Shown in pieces: positions 15,665 through 23,401 of a stretch of 35,910 nt of DNA. Under the pieces are notes generated by a model. The model was not told where the DNA came from. It worked only from the letters and a program-made list of their open reading frames with translations, and searched no databases. Within the stretch, counting starts at the first letter, position 1. The number at the start of each line of letters is the position of its first letter. Source of the DNA: Chitinophagaceae bacterium (GTDB lineage: Bacteria > Bacteroidota > Bacteroidia > Chitinophagales > Chitinophagaceae); contig SAIX01000090.1 in assembly GCA_004028765.1 (NCBI GenBank), positions 1-35,910 on the forward strand, given 5' to 3'. Made by a program: the position numbers and the translations under genes.

Positions 15665-16492
15665 ATGTATATGAAATCCTTTCTTCTCAGTTTCCTGCTC
15701 CTTATTGTATTCGGTGCCAATGCTGCTATTGTAGATACGGTTGAAATATTCAGCAACAGTATGCACAGGCCGGTAAAAACAGTGGTGGTGCGCCCCGGGA
15801 ATTATACAACGGAGAAAAATAAATATTTCCCGGTGCTGTACCTGCTGCATGGTGCATTCGGGAGTTATTCCAACTGGATCCGTAAAGTGCCGCATATACA
15901 GCAACTCGCCGATCAGCACCAGATGATCATTGTTTGTCCGGATGGCGGTTTTACCAGCTGGTATTTCGACAGCCCGGTAGACAGTACCTATCGTTTTGAA
16001 ACCTTTGTGGCGAAGGAAGTGCCGCAGTATGTGGATGCACATTACCGTACCATTGAAGACAGGAAGGGCAGGGCGATCACCGGATTGAGCATGGGCGGGC
16101 ATGGAGGTATTTTTCTCGCTTTCCGTCATGCAGATCAGTTCAGCGCCTGCGGCAGCATGAGTGGTGCATTACATGTATCGGTGATTACGGTGGGGTATGA
16201 TGTGGAGAAAAGACTCGGCAGCCCGGAAACCAATAAACAATACTGGACCGACTGGAGCGCGTTGAATGTGATCGATCATTATCCAAAAGATTCACTTGCG
16301 ATCATTATCGATTGTGGTACGGAAGACAGGGTGCTTGCCATGAACAAAGCCGTGCATGAAAAAATGATCAGGCTCAAAATACCGCATGATTACACTGAAA
16401 GGCCCGGCGAACACAACTGGGCCTATTGGGAAAAAGCCATCGATTACCAGGTATTGTACTTCAGGAGACATTTTGACAGGATGCTGCATTAG
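15665..16492 (+). CDS. Exported esterase (alpha/beta hydrolase, esterase D/antigen 85-like)
   Basis: A 275-residue protein with a signal peptide ending near FGANA; an alternative ATG at 15671 would remove two residues and fits equally well. The hydrolase fold shows LYLLHGAFGSYSNW (oxyanion region), the nucleophile elbow GLSMGGHGG with Ser142, a probable acid Asp221 in DCGTED and the catalytic His250 in PGEHNW. It resembles putative esterases of the S-formylglutathione hydrolase, feruloyl esterase and antigen 85 group. Substrate is unknown; export suggests an extracellular or periplasmic ester, perhaps an acylated sugar. Confidence 0.82.
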   Translation: MYMKSFLLSFLLLIVFGANAAIVDTVEIFSNSMHRPVKTVVVRPGNYTTEKNKYFPVLYLLHGAFGSYSNWIRKVPHIQQLADQHQMIIVCPDGGFTSWYFDSPVDSTYRFETFVAKEVPQYVDAHYRTIEDRKGRAITGLSMGGHGGIFLAFRHADQFSACGSMSGALHVSVITVGYDVEKRLGSPETNKQYWTDWSALNVIDHYPKDSLAIIIDCGTEDRVLAMNKAVHEKMIRLKIPHDYTERPGEHNWAYWEKAIDYQVLYFRRHFDRMLH

Positions 16493-16620
16493 TAGCCAGT
16501 ATCAGGTACGGCAACGAACCGGGAAGGGCATTACACTAAAAGGCTGCTGAAAATGCCTGGTCAGTTTTTGAAGAATCAGACTACGTAAAAATAAATTCCA
16601 CCACAATAAAAAATAAAGTT

Positions 16621-17058
16621 ATGGCCAGCATCAACCCACACATTAATTTCAACGGCAACGCCGAAGAAGCATTCAATTTTTATAAATCGGTATTTGGCGG
16701 GTCATTCGCAAAAATTATCCGTTTTAAAGATTTGGCAAATGCGGAATTCCCGGTAGCGGAACATGAAGCAAATAAAATCATGCACATTGCTTTGCCGATC
16801 GGTAAAAGTATTTTAATGGCCAATGATGTGCCTGAAATACTCGGACGCACGAATGAAAACGAGAACAGGAGCAAAATTGTGATCAGTGCAGAAAGCAAAG
16901 AAGAAGCTGACAGAATATTCAACGGACTTTCCGAAGGAGGGCAAATTGAAATGCCGATTTCTGACAGCCCCTGGGGTTCTTATTTCGGGATGTTCAGGGA
17001 CAAATACGGGATTGAATGGATGGTGGATTTTGACCCGAATTACAAGGGACAGATATAG
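16621..17058 (+). CDS. VOC family protein (PhnB/glyoxalase-like)
   Basis: A 145-residue cytoplasmic protein of the vicinal oxygen chelate superfamily. The PhnB-like opening INPHINFNGNAEEAFNFYKSVFGG and the closing DSPWGSYFGMFRDKYGIEWMVDF are diagnostic of the 3-demethylubiquinone-9 methyltransferase-like group. These proteins are paired beta-alpha-beta modules and often act in resistance or unknown small-molecule chemistry. The specific reaction cannot be assigned. A hairpin terminator follows 35 nt after the stop. Confidence 0.82.
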   Translation: MASINPHINFNGNAEEAFNFYKSVFGGSFAKIIRFKDLANAEFPVAEHEANKIMHIALPIGKSILMANDVPEILGRTNENENRSKIVISAESKEEADRIFNGLSEGGQIEMPISDSPWGSYFGMFRDKYGIEWMVDFDPNYKGQI

Positions 17059-17093
17059 CTGGATTAAAACAACGATACCCTATCTCATAAACA

Positions 17094-17117
17094 AAAGCAA
17101 CTCAGAAGAGTTGCTTT
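17094..17117. terminator. Hairpin terminator between the convergent VOC gene and the barrel gene
   Basis: AAAGCAACTC and GAGTTGCTTT form a perfect 10-bp stem around an AGAA loop. On the minus strand it is followed by a T-rich TTTTGTTT, so it suits termination of the minus-strand operon ending at 17230 as well as the plus-strand VOC gene. I see no further feature in 17118-17229. Confidence 0.7.
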
Positions 17118-17229
17118 CTATTAATGCAGTTTAATACAATGAAGCCCCGTTAATAAATCATTGCATCTGCCATCTGCATTAAAAAATTTGTATAACCGGG
17201 GGGAATGTCCAACAGTATATACGGAATGA

Positions 17230-18594
17230 TCAATTGCGCGGTTGCCTGAATTGTGCGGCGAAATTGATTCCGAAACTGCTCAGCCGGATGCTGCCCAGTC
17301 CCACGCCACTGAGTGGCAGTTTGGCGTAAGGTTCTATCTGCATCGTCCAGTTTTTTCCAAGCGGTTTCTGGAAGCCGAGTGAGAGATCCCATATGGCCAT
17401 TACATGTGTATCTGAAGAAGGATAATTATTGGTTCTGCTTACAGGCTGCCCGTTATAGTAATAATAGTAACTGTAGTTTTCTGATGTCATGAAGTAGGAG
17501 GAGAGCCCTGTACTTGCAAAAACACTGTTTTTTGCAGACGGGTTCAATACATAACGCATCAATAACGGCACTTCCCACATACGGCAATACCCTTCCACCA
17601 TATCCAGTTTATAATAACTGATGGGGCTTCCTTTTGGTGCCGTAAAATCTTCGCCTGCCAGCTTGTAGTTCTTCTGCGTATAAATGGCGCCTGTATGCAG
17701 CGACCAGCGATCGTTGAAATGATAGCCTGCCATCAACCCGAGGTTCACGCCGGCATCATTTCCGTATTTGAATTTAACAGTGCTCTTGTCCACACCCGCA
17801 AGTAATGAAAAACTAAACCCGTTTTTGCGTTTGCGCGATGCGGTAACAATATTATTTTTCTCTGCGGATTGTGTTTCGACGGTCGTTTCGGCGGCAACAG
17901 ATTTTTCAATTGGTTTGTTGATTTCTCCGGGCTTTTCAGGTTCTGTAACTTTTGTTTCTGCAGATGATGAAACAGCCTGATTCGATTGCTGAGCAGTTGT
18001 CGCGGCGATAGTTTCTGTATTTTGTTTGCCTGTTGCGGGTTGTGACAATTGCTCAACATTATTGCTACTGTTTTTTTGCTGATTAGAAACAGCAGGTGTG
18101 GAGAGCTTGGCCGTGTTTTCCTGTGTGGAACGCAACAGGCCGGAATTCAGGATTGTTTTCGGCTCAGAAACAGTCTGTAACAACCTGCCGGTATTTTTAT
18201 CGGATGCGATACCCGGATTTTCATTTCTATCCGTTGAAGGAGACAGCTTCTGTTTTTCAGGAGCCAAGTTCTTTATACTTCCCGGTTCGTCTTTCGGTTC
18301 TGTTGTATTTGTTTCTGTAGCCGGTTTCTCCGTGTGCAAAACAGCAACATCTGTTTTGGATACAGAAGGTGAACTGTTTTTATCCGTAAGCCGGTAAGCG
18401 ATACCACCACCGATCAATAACAGTGGCAGCAACCACCAGAAAATAATAAAACGCCTTTTCTTTTCTTCCACCGGCATCACTTCATCCAGTATGCGGTTCA
18501 TGGCATTCCAATCCGGTTCAGCCGGTGGGGCATAGTTTCCTGCAGCCTCCCTGCTTAAACGGTCAAGTTCTTTATCGTCGCCAAGGTTATACAT
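17230..18594 (-). CDS. Dma-like dual-membrane anti-sigma candidate: cytoplasmic N-terminus, TM helix, linker, outer-membrane barrel
   Basis: A 454-residue protein when started at the ATG at 18594, which overlaps the sigma gene stop by 8 nt (a longer frame to 18711 lies inside the sigma gene). Residues 1-48 are soluble and charged (LDRLSREAAGN, then PDWNAMNRILDEVMP). Residues 49-68 form one strong membrane helix after EEKKRR, so the N-terminus is cytoplasmic. Residues 71-257 are a Ser/Thr/Glu/Lys-rich low-complexity linker. Residues 258-454 look like a PorT/OMP-type beta-barrel ending FGINFAAQF. This layout matches the dual membrane-spanning anti-sigma (Dma) proteins reported in Bacteroides. 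Function is inferred from layout and from the sigma gene neighbour. Confidence 0.75.
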   Translation of the reverse strand: MYNLGDDKELDRLSREAAGNYAPPAEPDWNAMNRILDEVMPVEEKKRRFIIFWWLLPLLLIGGGIAYRLTDKNSSPSVSKTDVAVLHTEKPATETNTTEPKDEPGSIKNLAPEKQKLSPSTDRNENPGIASDKNTGRLLQTVSEPKTILNSGLLRSTQENTAKLSTPAVSNQQKNSSNNVEQLSQPATGKQNTETIAATTAQQSNQAVSSSAETKVTEPEKPGEINKPIEKSVAAETTVETQSAEKNNIVTASRKRKNGFSFSLLAGVDKSTVKFKYGNDAGVNLGLMAGYHFNDRWSLHTGAIYTQKNYKLAGEDFTAPKGSPISYYKLDMVEGYCRMWEVPLLMRYVLNPSAKNSVFASTGLSSYFMTSENYSYYYYYNGQPVSRTNNYPSSDTHVMAIWDLSLGFQKPLGKNWTMQIEPYAKLPLSGVGLGSIRLSSFGINFAAQFRQPRN

Positions 18595-19174
18595 ATACTT
18601 TCTGGTACTCGGTTTGTTGGGTAATGATCTTCCGAAGGTTATGTCTGGCCTTTGAAAGATTTGATTTGGATGCACCCACACTGATACCCAGTTGCGCGGA
18701 TATCTCCTCATGGCTGAACCCTTCGATCACAAAAAGGTTAAATACGGTCCGGTAAACGGGGGTCAGTTTTTTGATCGCTTCAATGATCTCCTGGTACATC
18801 AGTTTATCCACGCCGGTTTCCTGTGTATCAGCAAAGGTTTCACCTTCTTCACTGATCTCCTGGCTCACCAGTTTCAGGTGCGTTTTCCGCAGATGATCGA
18901 TGCAGGTATTCACCACGATCCTTTTAAACCATCCTTTCAGCAATGCCTCTGTATCGCCGCCACCCCTTGTGCCATCAAACTGCTGGATATTCTTAAAAAG
19001 TTTCACGAATGATTCACTGGTCAGTTCTTCGGCTTCTTCCTGTCGGCTTACATACCTGAAACAGATCCGTACAGCATAATCATACAGCCAGTGGTACAGG
19101 TCACGCTGGCTGTTCCGGTCGTTCTTGCAACAACCGCTGATAAGGCTCGTTATCTGTGGTATCTCCCGGGGCAA
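18587..19174 (-). CDS. ECF-type RNA polymerase sigma factor
   Basis: A 195-residue sigma-70 family protein. Region 2 spans about residues 25-70 (DLYHWLYDYAVRICFRYVSRQEEAEELTSESFVKLFKNI) and region 4 about residues 130-185 (LTPVYRTVFNLFVIEGFSHEEISAQLGISVGASKSNLSKARHNLRK), with no region 3, as in ECF factors. The start codon is uncertain: the frame opens with TTG at 19174, no in-frame ATG precedes it, and an in-frame stop lies about 30 nt upstream. It overlaps the barrel/anti-sigma gene by 8 nt (ATGTATAA), so the two are probably made in a fixed ratio. The spacer upstream holds two copies of an 11-bp direct repeat. Confidence 0.88.
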   Translation of the reverse strand: MPREIPQITSLISGCCKNDRNSQRDLYHWLYDYAVRICFRYVSRQEEAEELTSESFVKLFKNIQQFDGTRGGGDTEALLKGWFKRIVVNTCIDHLRKTHLKLVSQEISEEGETFADTQETGVDKLMYQEIIEAIKKLTPVYRTVFNLFVIEGFSHEEISAQLGISVGASKSNLSKARHNLRKIITQQTEYQKVYV

Positions 19175-19182
19175 AATATAAA

Positions 19183-19224
19183 GGATACGTTTAGGATAAA
19201 GCTACTGTATCCCGGATACGTTTA
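19183..19224 (-). promoter_or_regulatory. Paired 11-bp direct repeats upstream of the sigma gene
   Basis: TAAACGTATCC (minus-strand reading) occurs exactly twice, at 19214-19224 and 19183-19193. The spacing is 31 bp, close to three helical turns. The distal copy is also part of the near-palindrome GTATCCCGGATAC at 19207-19219. Position between the MORN-like gene and the sigma gene suggests an operator or a sigma-dependent promoter element, but that is inference. Confidence 0.5.
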
Positions 19225-19247
19225 CAAATGGGCATTGGTTGCCTGTA

Positions 19248-19934
19248 TCAGCCCCCGGTACGGCCATCGCGCACCGCTTTTTTCTTCCCGGATGTTTTCT
19301 TCTCAAAATCAAGGACTTCTTTGGGCTTCGCGGATTCGGCCGCTTTGCTTTTTGTGGTATCGGCCACTGCTTTTACCCGGTTCAGGCCCGCGGCAGTATC
19401 AGTTTCGCCCGGTTGCTGTAAGCGGTCCATAAACCAGGATTCGGTACTGATGAGTTTACCTGTGGGGGGAAAATAATATTTCCAGGTGCCATGGCGTTTG
19501 GACATGCCATCATTTTTTACGACCACCCTCTCAACTTTTGTGGGATCCAGTGGGTCGGGGACATCGACGGTATCATAGGCTTTATCAGGATTGATGGCCC
19601 GCCAGCTTTCCTCTCTTTCAATACCCGCAATCGTAAAATAGCGGCAGATACCGTTTTTATTGCCCCATTTATAATTTTCCACCGCAATCGGGTCGCCCAT
19701 TTCATTAAAGCGGCGCCAGGTGCCCTCTTTTTTATCGTTTACAAAAACACCCTCTTCTTCATAGGCGGCTTCTCCCCGAACTGGCCCCATTTTCACGATC
19801 CATTTGCCCTGCTTCATCCCTTTCATATCAATGGCATTCAGGGTATCGCCCCGGTCGCTGATGCGAAAAGATTTATACTGCCCCATCGAAGCCAGTGAAA
19901 ATAATAGGAGTATGGGCAATGCTACACAACGCAT
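19248..19934 (-). CDS. Exported MORN/YwqK-like repeat protein
   Basis: A 228-residue protein with a signal peptide (residues 1-18, ending SMGQ). It contains several MORN-type repeats in which a G-x-W core recurs: MKQGKWIVKMG, KKEGTWRRFNEMGDPIAVENY, NKNGICRYFTIAGIEREESW and RHGTWKYYFPPTGKLISTESW. Related proteins are often labelled YwqK-family antitoxin, a name I would not trust for function. The C-terminus is a Lys-rich tail (KKTSGKKKAVRDGRTGG). It precedes the sigma gene on the same strand by 73 bp, so it may be in the same operon or be a separately controlled neighbour. Confidence 0.7.
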   Translation of the reverse strand: MRCVALPILLLFSLASMGQYKSFRISDRGDTLNAIDMKGMKQGKWIVKMGPVRGEAAYEEEGVFVNDKKEGTWRRFNEMGDPIAVENYKWGNKNGICRYFTIAGIEREESWRAINPDKAYDTVDVPDPLDPTKVERVVVKNDGMSKRHGTWKYYFPPTGKLISTESWFMDRLQQPGETDTAAGLNRVKAVADTTKSKAAESAKPKEVLDFEKKTSGKKKAVRDGRTGG

Positions 19935-19980
19935 AATCGCTAAATTGGCCTACCGAAATTATCATTTATTTCAAACTGCT

Positions 19981-22479
19981 ATGAGAAGATTAACATTCCT
20001 GTTCGGGCTGGCCATCGCCATTCCTGCATTGGCACAAGTAAAGCCAACCCCCGCTTCCGACCGTTTAAAAGCCAATGAACAACGCAAAGTTCTACAACAG
20101 CGTTCCTTGCTGAATGGAACGGCTTTCCGCAATATCGGCCCCAGTATCATGAGCGGCCGGGTAGTGGATGTGGATGTAAACCCGGATGATCCTACTGAAT
20201 TTTATGTAGCCTACGCTTCCGGTGGTTTATGGCATACAATCAATAATGGCCAGAGTTTTACACCCATTTTTGATTCAACCGACGTACTCACTATCGGGGA
20301 TATTGCGGTTAACTGGAAATCGCGCACCATCTGGGTGGGAACCGGCGAAGTAAACAGCAGCCGTTCTTCTTATGCCGGTATTGGGATATACAAATCCACC
20401 AATAACGGGAAATCATGGGAATACCTTGGGTTACCCGAAAGCCATCATATCGGAAAGATACTGATCAGCCCCAATGATGAGAATACCGTTTGGGTGGCTG
20501 CGCTCGGTCATTTGTATTCTCCCAACAAAGACCGTGGTATTTACAAAACAACCGATGGTGGCAGGAGCTGGAAAAAAACATTGTATATCGATGAAAATAC
20601 CGGCGGCATTGATATTGATATCAATCCAAAAAATACAAACGAATTGTATGCGGCCATGTGGTACCGCACCCGCAGTGCCTGGAATTTTGAAGAAGGCGGA
20701 AAAACAAGCGGCATTTATAAAAGCACCGACGGTGGAGAAAACTGGAGCCTGGTAACGCCCGAAGGGAGTGGCTTCCCGAATGGAGAAGGCGTTGGCCGGA
20801 TCGGTATTGCCGTATCGCAACAGCATCCCGATATCGTGTATGCCGTGCTCGACAATAATTTTCACCAGCCCGATACGGCTTTAAAACGTACAGATACCAC
20901 CCGTTATGTGCTGCGCGATTTTAAAGACCTTACGAAAGAACAGTTTCTGGCACTGGATGATAAAAAACTGAACGAATTTATCCGCAACCGGCGCAATGGT
21001 ATCCCGCAGAAATATACGGCTGCTTCCATCAAAGAAGCGGTGGCCAACGGAAAATTTCAACCTTCTGTTTTATGGGATTACCTCTTCGATGCCAATACTG
21101 CTTTGTTTGAAACACCCATTTATGGTTGTGAACTTTATCGCAGTGAAGACGGTGGTAAAAGCTGGAAGAAAACCAATACCAAACCACTTACCATGTACAG
21201 TACCTATGGCTATTATTTTGGTAAAGTATGGGTGAGCCCGGTAGATGATAACAAAGTGGTGTTAACCGGCTTTGATATTGAAATGAGTACCGATGGCGGT
21301 AAAACATTCAAATACATTGGTGGCGATAATGTTCACGCCGACCACCATGTTGCCTGGATCGATCCGAAAAAAGACGGCCATATGATCATCGGGAACGATG
21401 GTGGCTGTAACATCACTTACGACAATGGCGCGCATTGGTTTAAAGCGAATACGCCACCTGTTGGTCAGTTTTACAACATCACTTACGATTTTGCAAAACC
21501 TTATAATGTTTATGGCGGTTTGCAGGACAATGGCACCTGGTATGGTAAAAGCACCACAAGAGAAAATTATGACTGGTACGATTCGGGAGAGAACCCCTTT
21601 AAAGGAATTGGTGGCGGTGACGGGATGCAGGTGCAGGTTGACTGGCGCGATAACAAAACCGTATACAGCGGTTCGCAGTTTGGTGCTTATTCGCGGCAGG
21701 TACTGGGTTCAACAGAGGCACGTTCCTTTAACAGCGTAAGACCTGCACGGGACCTCGGCGAAACGGCTTTGCGTTATAACTGGCAAACGCCGATTTTACT
21801 GAGCCGTCATAACCAGGATGTATTTTATTATGGCAGCAATAAATTCCACCGGTCTTTTAACAAAGGCGACAGCTCGGTTACGATGAGTGCCGACCTCACC
21901 ACGAACCCCAAACAGGGCGATGTACCTTTTGGAACATTAACCACGATGAGCGAAAGTCCGCTGCATTTTGGATTGATCTATGTAGGCACGGATGACGGGA
22001 ATATACAGGTAACAAAAGATGGCGGTTACAACTGGGAACTGATCACTAAAAAATTACCAAAAGGTTTGTATGTGAGCCGTGTAGTGGCATCGGCCTTTAA
22101 GGAAAGCAGGGTATATGCCACGCTGAATGGTTACCGCAACGATCATTTTCTCCCTTATGTATATGTAAGCGAAGATTATGGCAACAGCTGGAGAGCGATT
22201 GGAAAAGACCTTCCCAATGAACCGGTGAATGTGATCAAGGAAGACCCTGCCAACGAAAATATTTTATACGTGGGAACAGATGGCGGATTGTATGTAAGTA
22301 TCGATGCCGGAAACAGTTTTATGATGTGGAACAAAGGGTTGCCTTACAGTGTGCCGGTACATGATATCGCGATACAGCCCCGGGAAAATGAGATCATTCT
22401 CGGGACACATGGCCGCAGTCTCTATGTAGCGAAAGTGGACGAAGTGCAGAAACTCGCCAAAAAAGAAGCCGGAAAATAA
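19981..22479 (+). CDS. Exported BNR/VPS10-like beta-propeller protein
   Basis: An 832-residue protein started at the ATG at 19981, which gives a clean signal peptide (MRRLTFLFGLAIAIPALAQ); the open frame extends upstream to 19804 but overlaps the divergent gene. It holds at least eight Asp-box/BNR-like repeats of the form S-x-D-x-G-x-x-W or F: YKSTNNGKSWEYLG, YKTTDGGRSWKK, YKSTDGGENWSL, YRSEDGGKSWKK, STDGGKTFKYI, TKDGGYNWELI, SEDYGNSWRAI and SIDAGNSFMMW. This indicates two stacked beta-propellers as in sortilin/VPS10-domain and exo-alpha-sialidase-like folds. Substrate or ligand is unknown. A strong terminator follows. Confidence 0.82.
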   Translation: MRRLTFLFGLAIAIPALAQVKPTPASDRLKANEQRKVLQQRSLLNGTAFRNIGPSIMSGRVVDVDVNPDDPTEFYVAYASGGLWHTINNGQSFTPIFDSTDVLTIGDIAVNWKSRTIWVGTGEVNSSRSSYAGIGIYKSTNNGKSWEYLGLPESHHIGKILISPNDENTVWVAALGHLYSPNKDRGIYKTTDGGRSWKKTLYIDENTGGIDIDINPKNTNELYAAMWYRTRSAWNFEEGGKTSGIYKSTDGGENWSLVTPEGSGFPNGEGVGRIGIAVSQQHPDIVYAVLDNNFHQPDTALKRTDTTRYVLRDFKDLTKEQFLALDDKKLNEFIRNRRNGIPQKYTAASIKEAVANGKFQPSVLWDYLFDANTALFETPIYGCELYRSEDGGKSWKKTNTKPLTMYSTYGYYFGKVWVSPVDDNKVVLTGFDIEMSTDGGKTFKYIGGDNVHADHHVAWIDPKKDGHMIIGNDGGCNITYDNGAHWFKANTPPVGQFYNITYDFAKPYNVYGGLQDNGTWYGKSTTRENYDWYDSGENPFKGIGGGDGMQVQVDWRDNKTVYSGSQFGAYSRQVLGSTEARSFNSVRPARDLGETALRYNWQTPILLSRHNQDVFYYGSNKFHRSFNKGDSSVTMSADLTTNPKQGDVPFGTLTTMSESPLHFGLIYVGTDDGNIQVTKDGGYNWELITKKLPKGLYVSRVVASAFKESRVYATLNGYRNDHFLPYVYVSEDYGNSWRAIGKDLPNEPVNVIKEDPANENILYVGTDGGLYVSIDAGNSFMMWNKGLPYSVPVHDIAIQPRENEIILGTHGRSLYVAKVDEVQKLAKKEAGK

Positions 22480-22502
22480 ATCACTGGAATATCAATCAAC
22501 AG

Positions 22503-22545
22503 ATATCGGATGATGAAGTAATATACCAGCTTCATCATCCGATAT
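22503..22545 (+). terminator. Strong Rho-independent terminator after the BNR protein gene
   Basis: A perfect 16-bp stem (ATATCGGATGATGAAG with its complement at 22530-22545) around an 11-nt loop is followed by a run of T. It ends the plus-strand BNR gene and lies just before the convergent methyltransferase stop at 22549. The minus-strand side lacks a T run. Confidence 0.88.
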
Positions 22546-22548
22546 TTT

Positions 22549-23400
22549 TTATTTATTATTTGGCATCCTTTCCAGTATCCACAGATCCTGCCCTCCTGCT
22601 TTAGCCGGATACATGCTGCCATCAAAAAATATCTTTACTGAAAAAAACGGGGCAAGCATTTTTTTGAAATGTTGTGCATCATGGTACGTGGTCATCATCC
22701 TGTGCCCATGCAAAGGATAAGATTGCGTATAAATACCCGTTGCTTTTAATCGTTTTTTTTGCGGGCCGATCAGTTGTTTCAGAAATGCTGCGCCATGTGT
22801 GGTTACCAAAACAATACCGTCCGGTTTTGTAATGCGGTGCAATTCCTTCAGCCAGTTCTCCTGCATGCCGGCATCGATATGGGTGAGTACGGAAAATCCA
22901 TACACAAGATCGAAATAGCTATCCGCATATAATAAAGGCGGAAAACCGTTGATGGTACTGAATACGATACCAGGTACCTGTTTCTTATTTTCGCTGATCA
23001 AAAATTCATTCGTATCACAACCAAAGATCATCGCATCCGGCAGTAACGGGGGCAGGTGGCGGCAGATCCTTGCTGCACCACAACCCCAGTCAAGTACGCG
23101 GAGACTGTAATGCGGCAAGAAGGGTTTTGTCCATTCGATGATCTCTTCAGCGGCCAGCCTGCCATCCTCAATAAATTTCCGGTAATCGAGCTGGTAGGTT
23201 TCAAAAAGAAATAAATCACCCGGTAATGCTGTACCCGGGTTTGTGGCCAGGTAGCGCGCATTCTTATGCCTGTTTTTTTGTGAGGCGATCCGGAATAACC
23301 TTCGGTAGATCCATCCTGCGAGCCCAAGCTTGTACAGGAAATATTTTACATGGTATTTCAATACATAAAAAACTGAAGTTACGGGACTGTAAATAAACAA
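22549..23400 (-). CDS. Class I SAM-dependent methyltransferase, possibly membrane-associated
   Basis: About 283 residues. The start is uncertain: the frame has no early ATG, a TTG at 23400 lies just after the stop of the upstream PepSY gene, and another TTG at 23439 would overlap that gene by 38 bp. The N-terminal part has a hydrophobic and basic segment (VFYVLKYHVKYFLYKLGLAGWIYRRLF). SAM motif I is LRVLDWGCGAARICRHLPPLLP, followed by IFGCDTNEFLI and the motif IV region FDLVYGFSVLTHI. The acceptor is unknown; similar proteins occur in surface polysaccharide and lipid modification. It is probably translated from the PepSY gene's message. Confidence 0.75.
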   Translation of the reverse strand: MFIYSPVTSVFYVLKYHVKYFLYKLGLAGWIYRRLFRIASQKNRHKNARYLATNPGTALPGDLFLFETYQLDYRKFIEDGRLAAEEIIEWTKPFLPHYSLRVLDWGCGAARICRHLPPLLPDAMIFGCDTNEFLISENKKQVPGIVFSTINGFPPLLYADSYFDLVYGFSVLTHIDAGMQENWLKELHRITKPDGIVLVTTHGAAFLKQLIGPQKKRLKATGIYTQSYPLHGHRMMTTYHDAQHFKKMLAPFFSVKIFFDGSMYPAKAGGQDLWILERMPNNK

Positions 23401-23401
23401 A

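Noticed and set aside
16526..16558. Terminator hairpin after the esterase gene (GGCATT with AATGCC)
   Set aside because: The stem has only about six pairs with a 19-nt loop and no T run directly after it.
17150..17392. Minus-strand frame of 80 codons after the VOC gene
   Set aside because: It mostly overlaps the 3' part of the barrel gene in another frame and has no recognisable features.
18595..18711. N-terminal extension of the Dma-like protein
   Set aside because: It is the out-of-frame reading of the sigma factor's C-terminus; the ATG at 18594 with the 8-nt overlap is the natural start.
19804..19980. N-terminal extension of the BNR protein
   Set aside because: The extension lies inside the divergent MORN-like gene and would hide the good signal peptide that begins at 19981.
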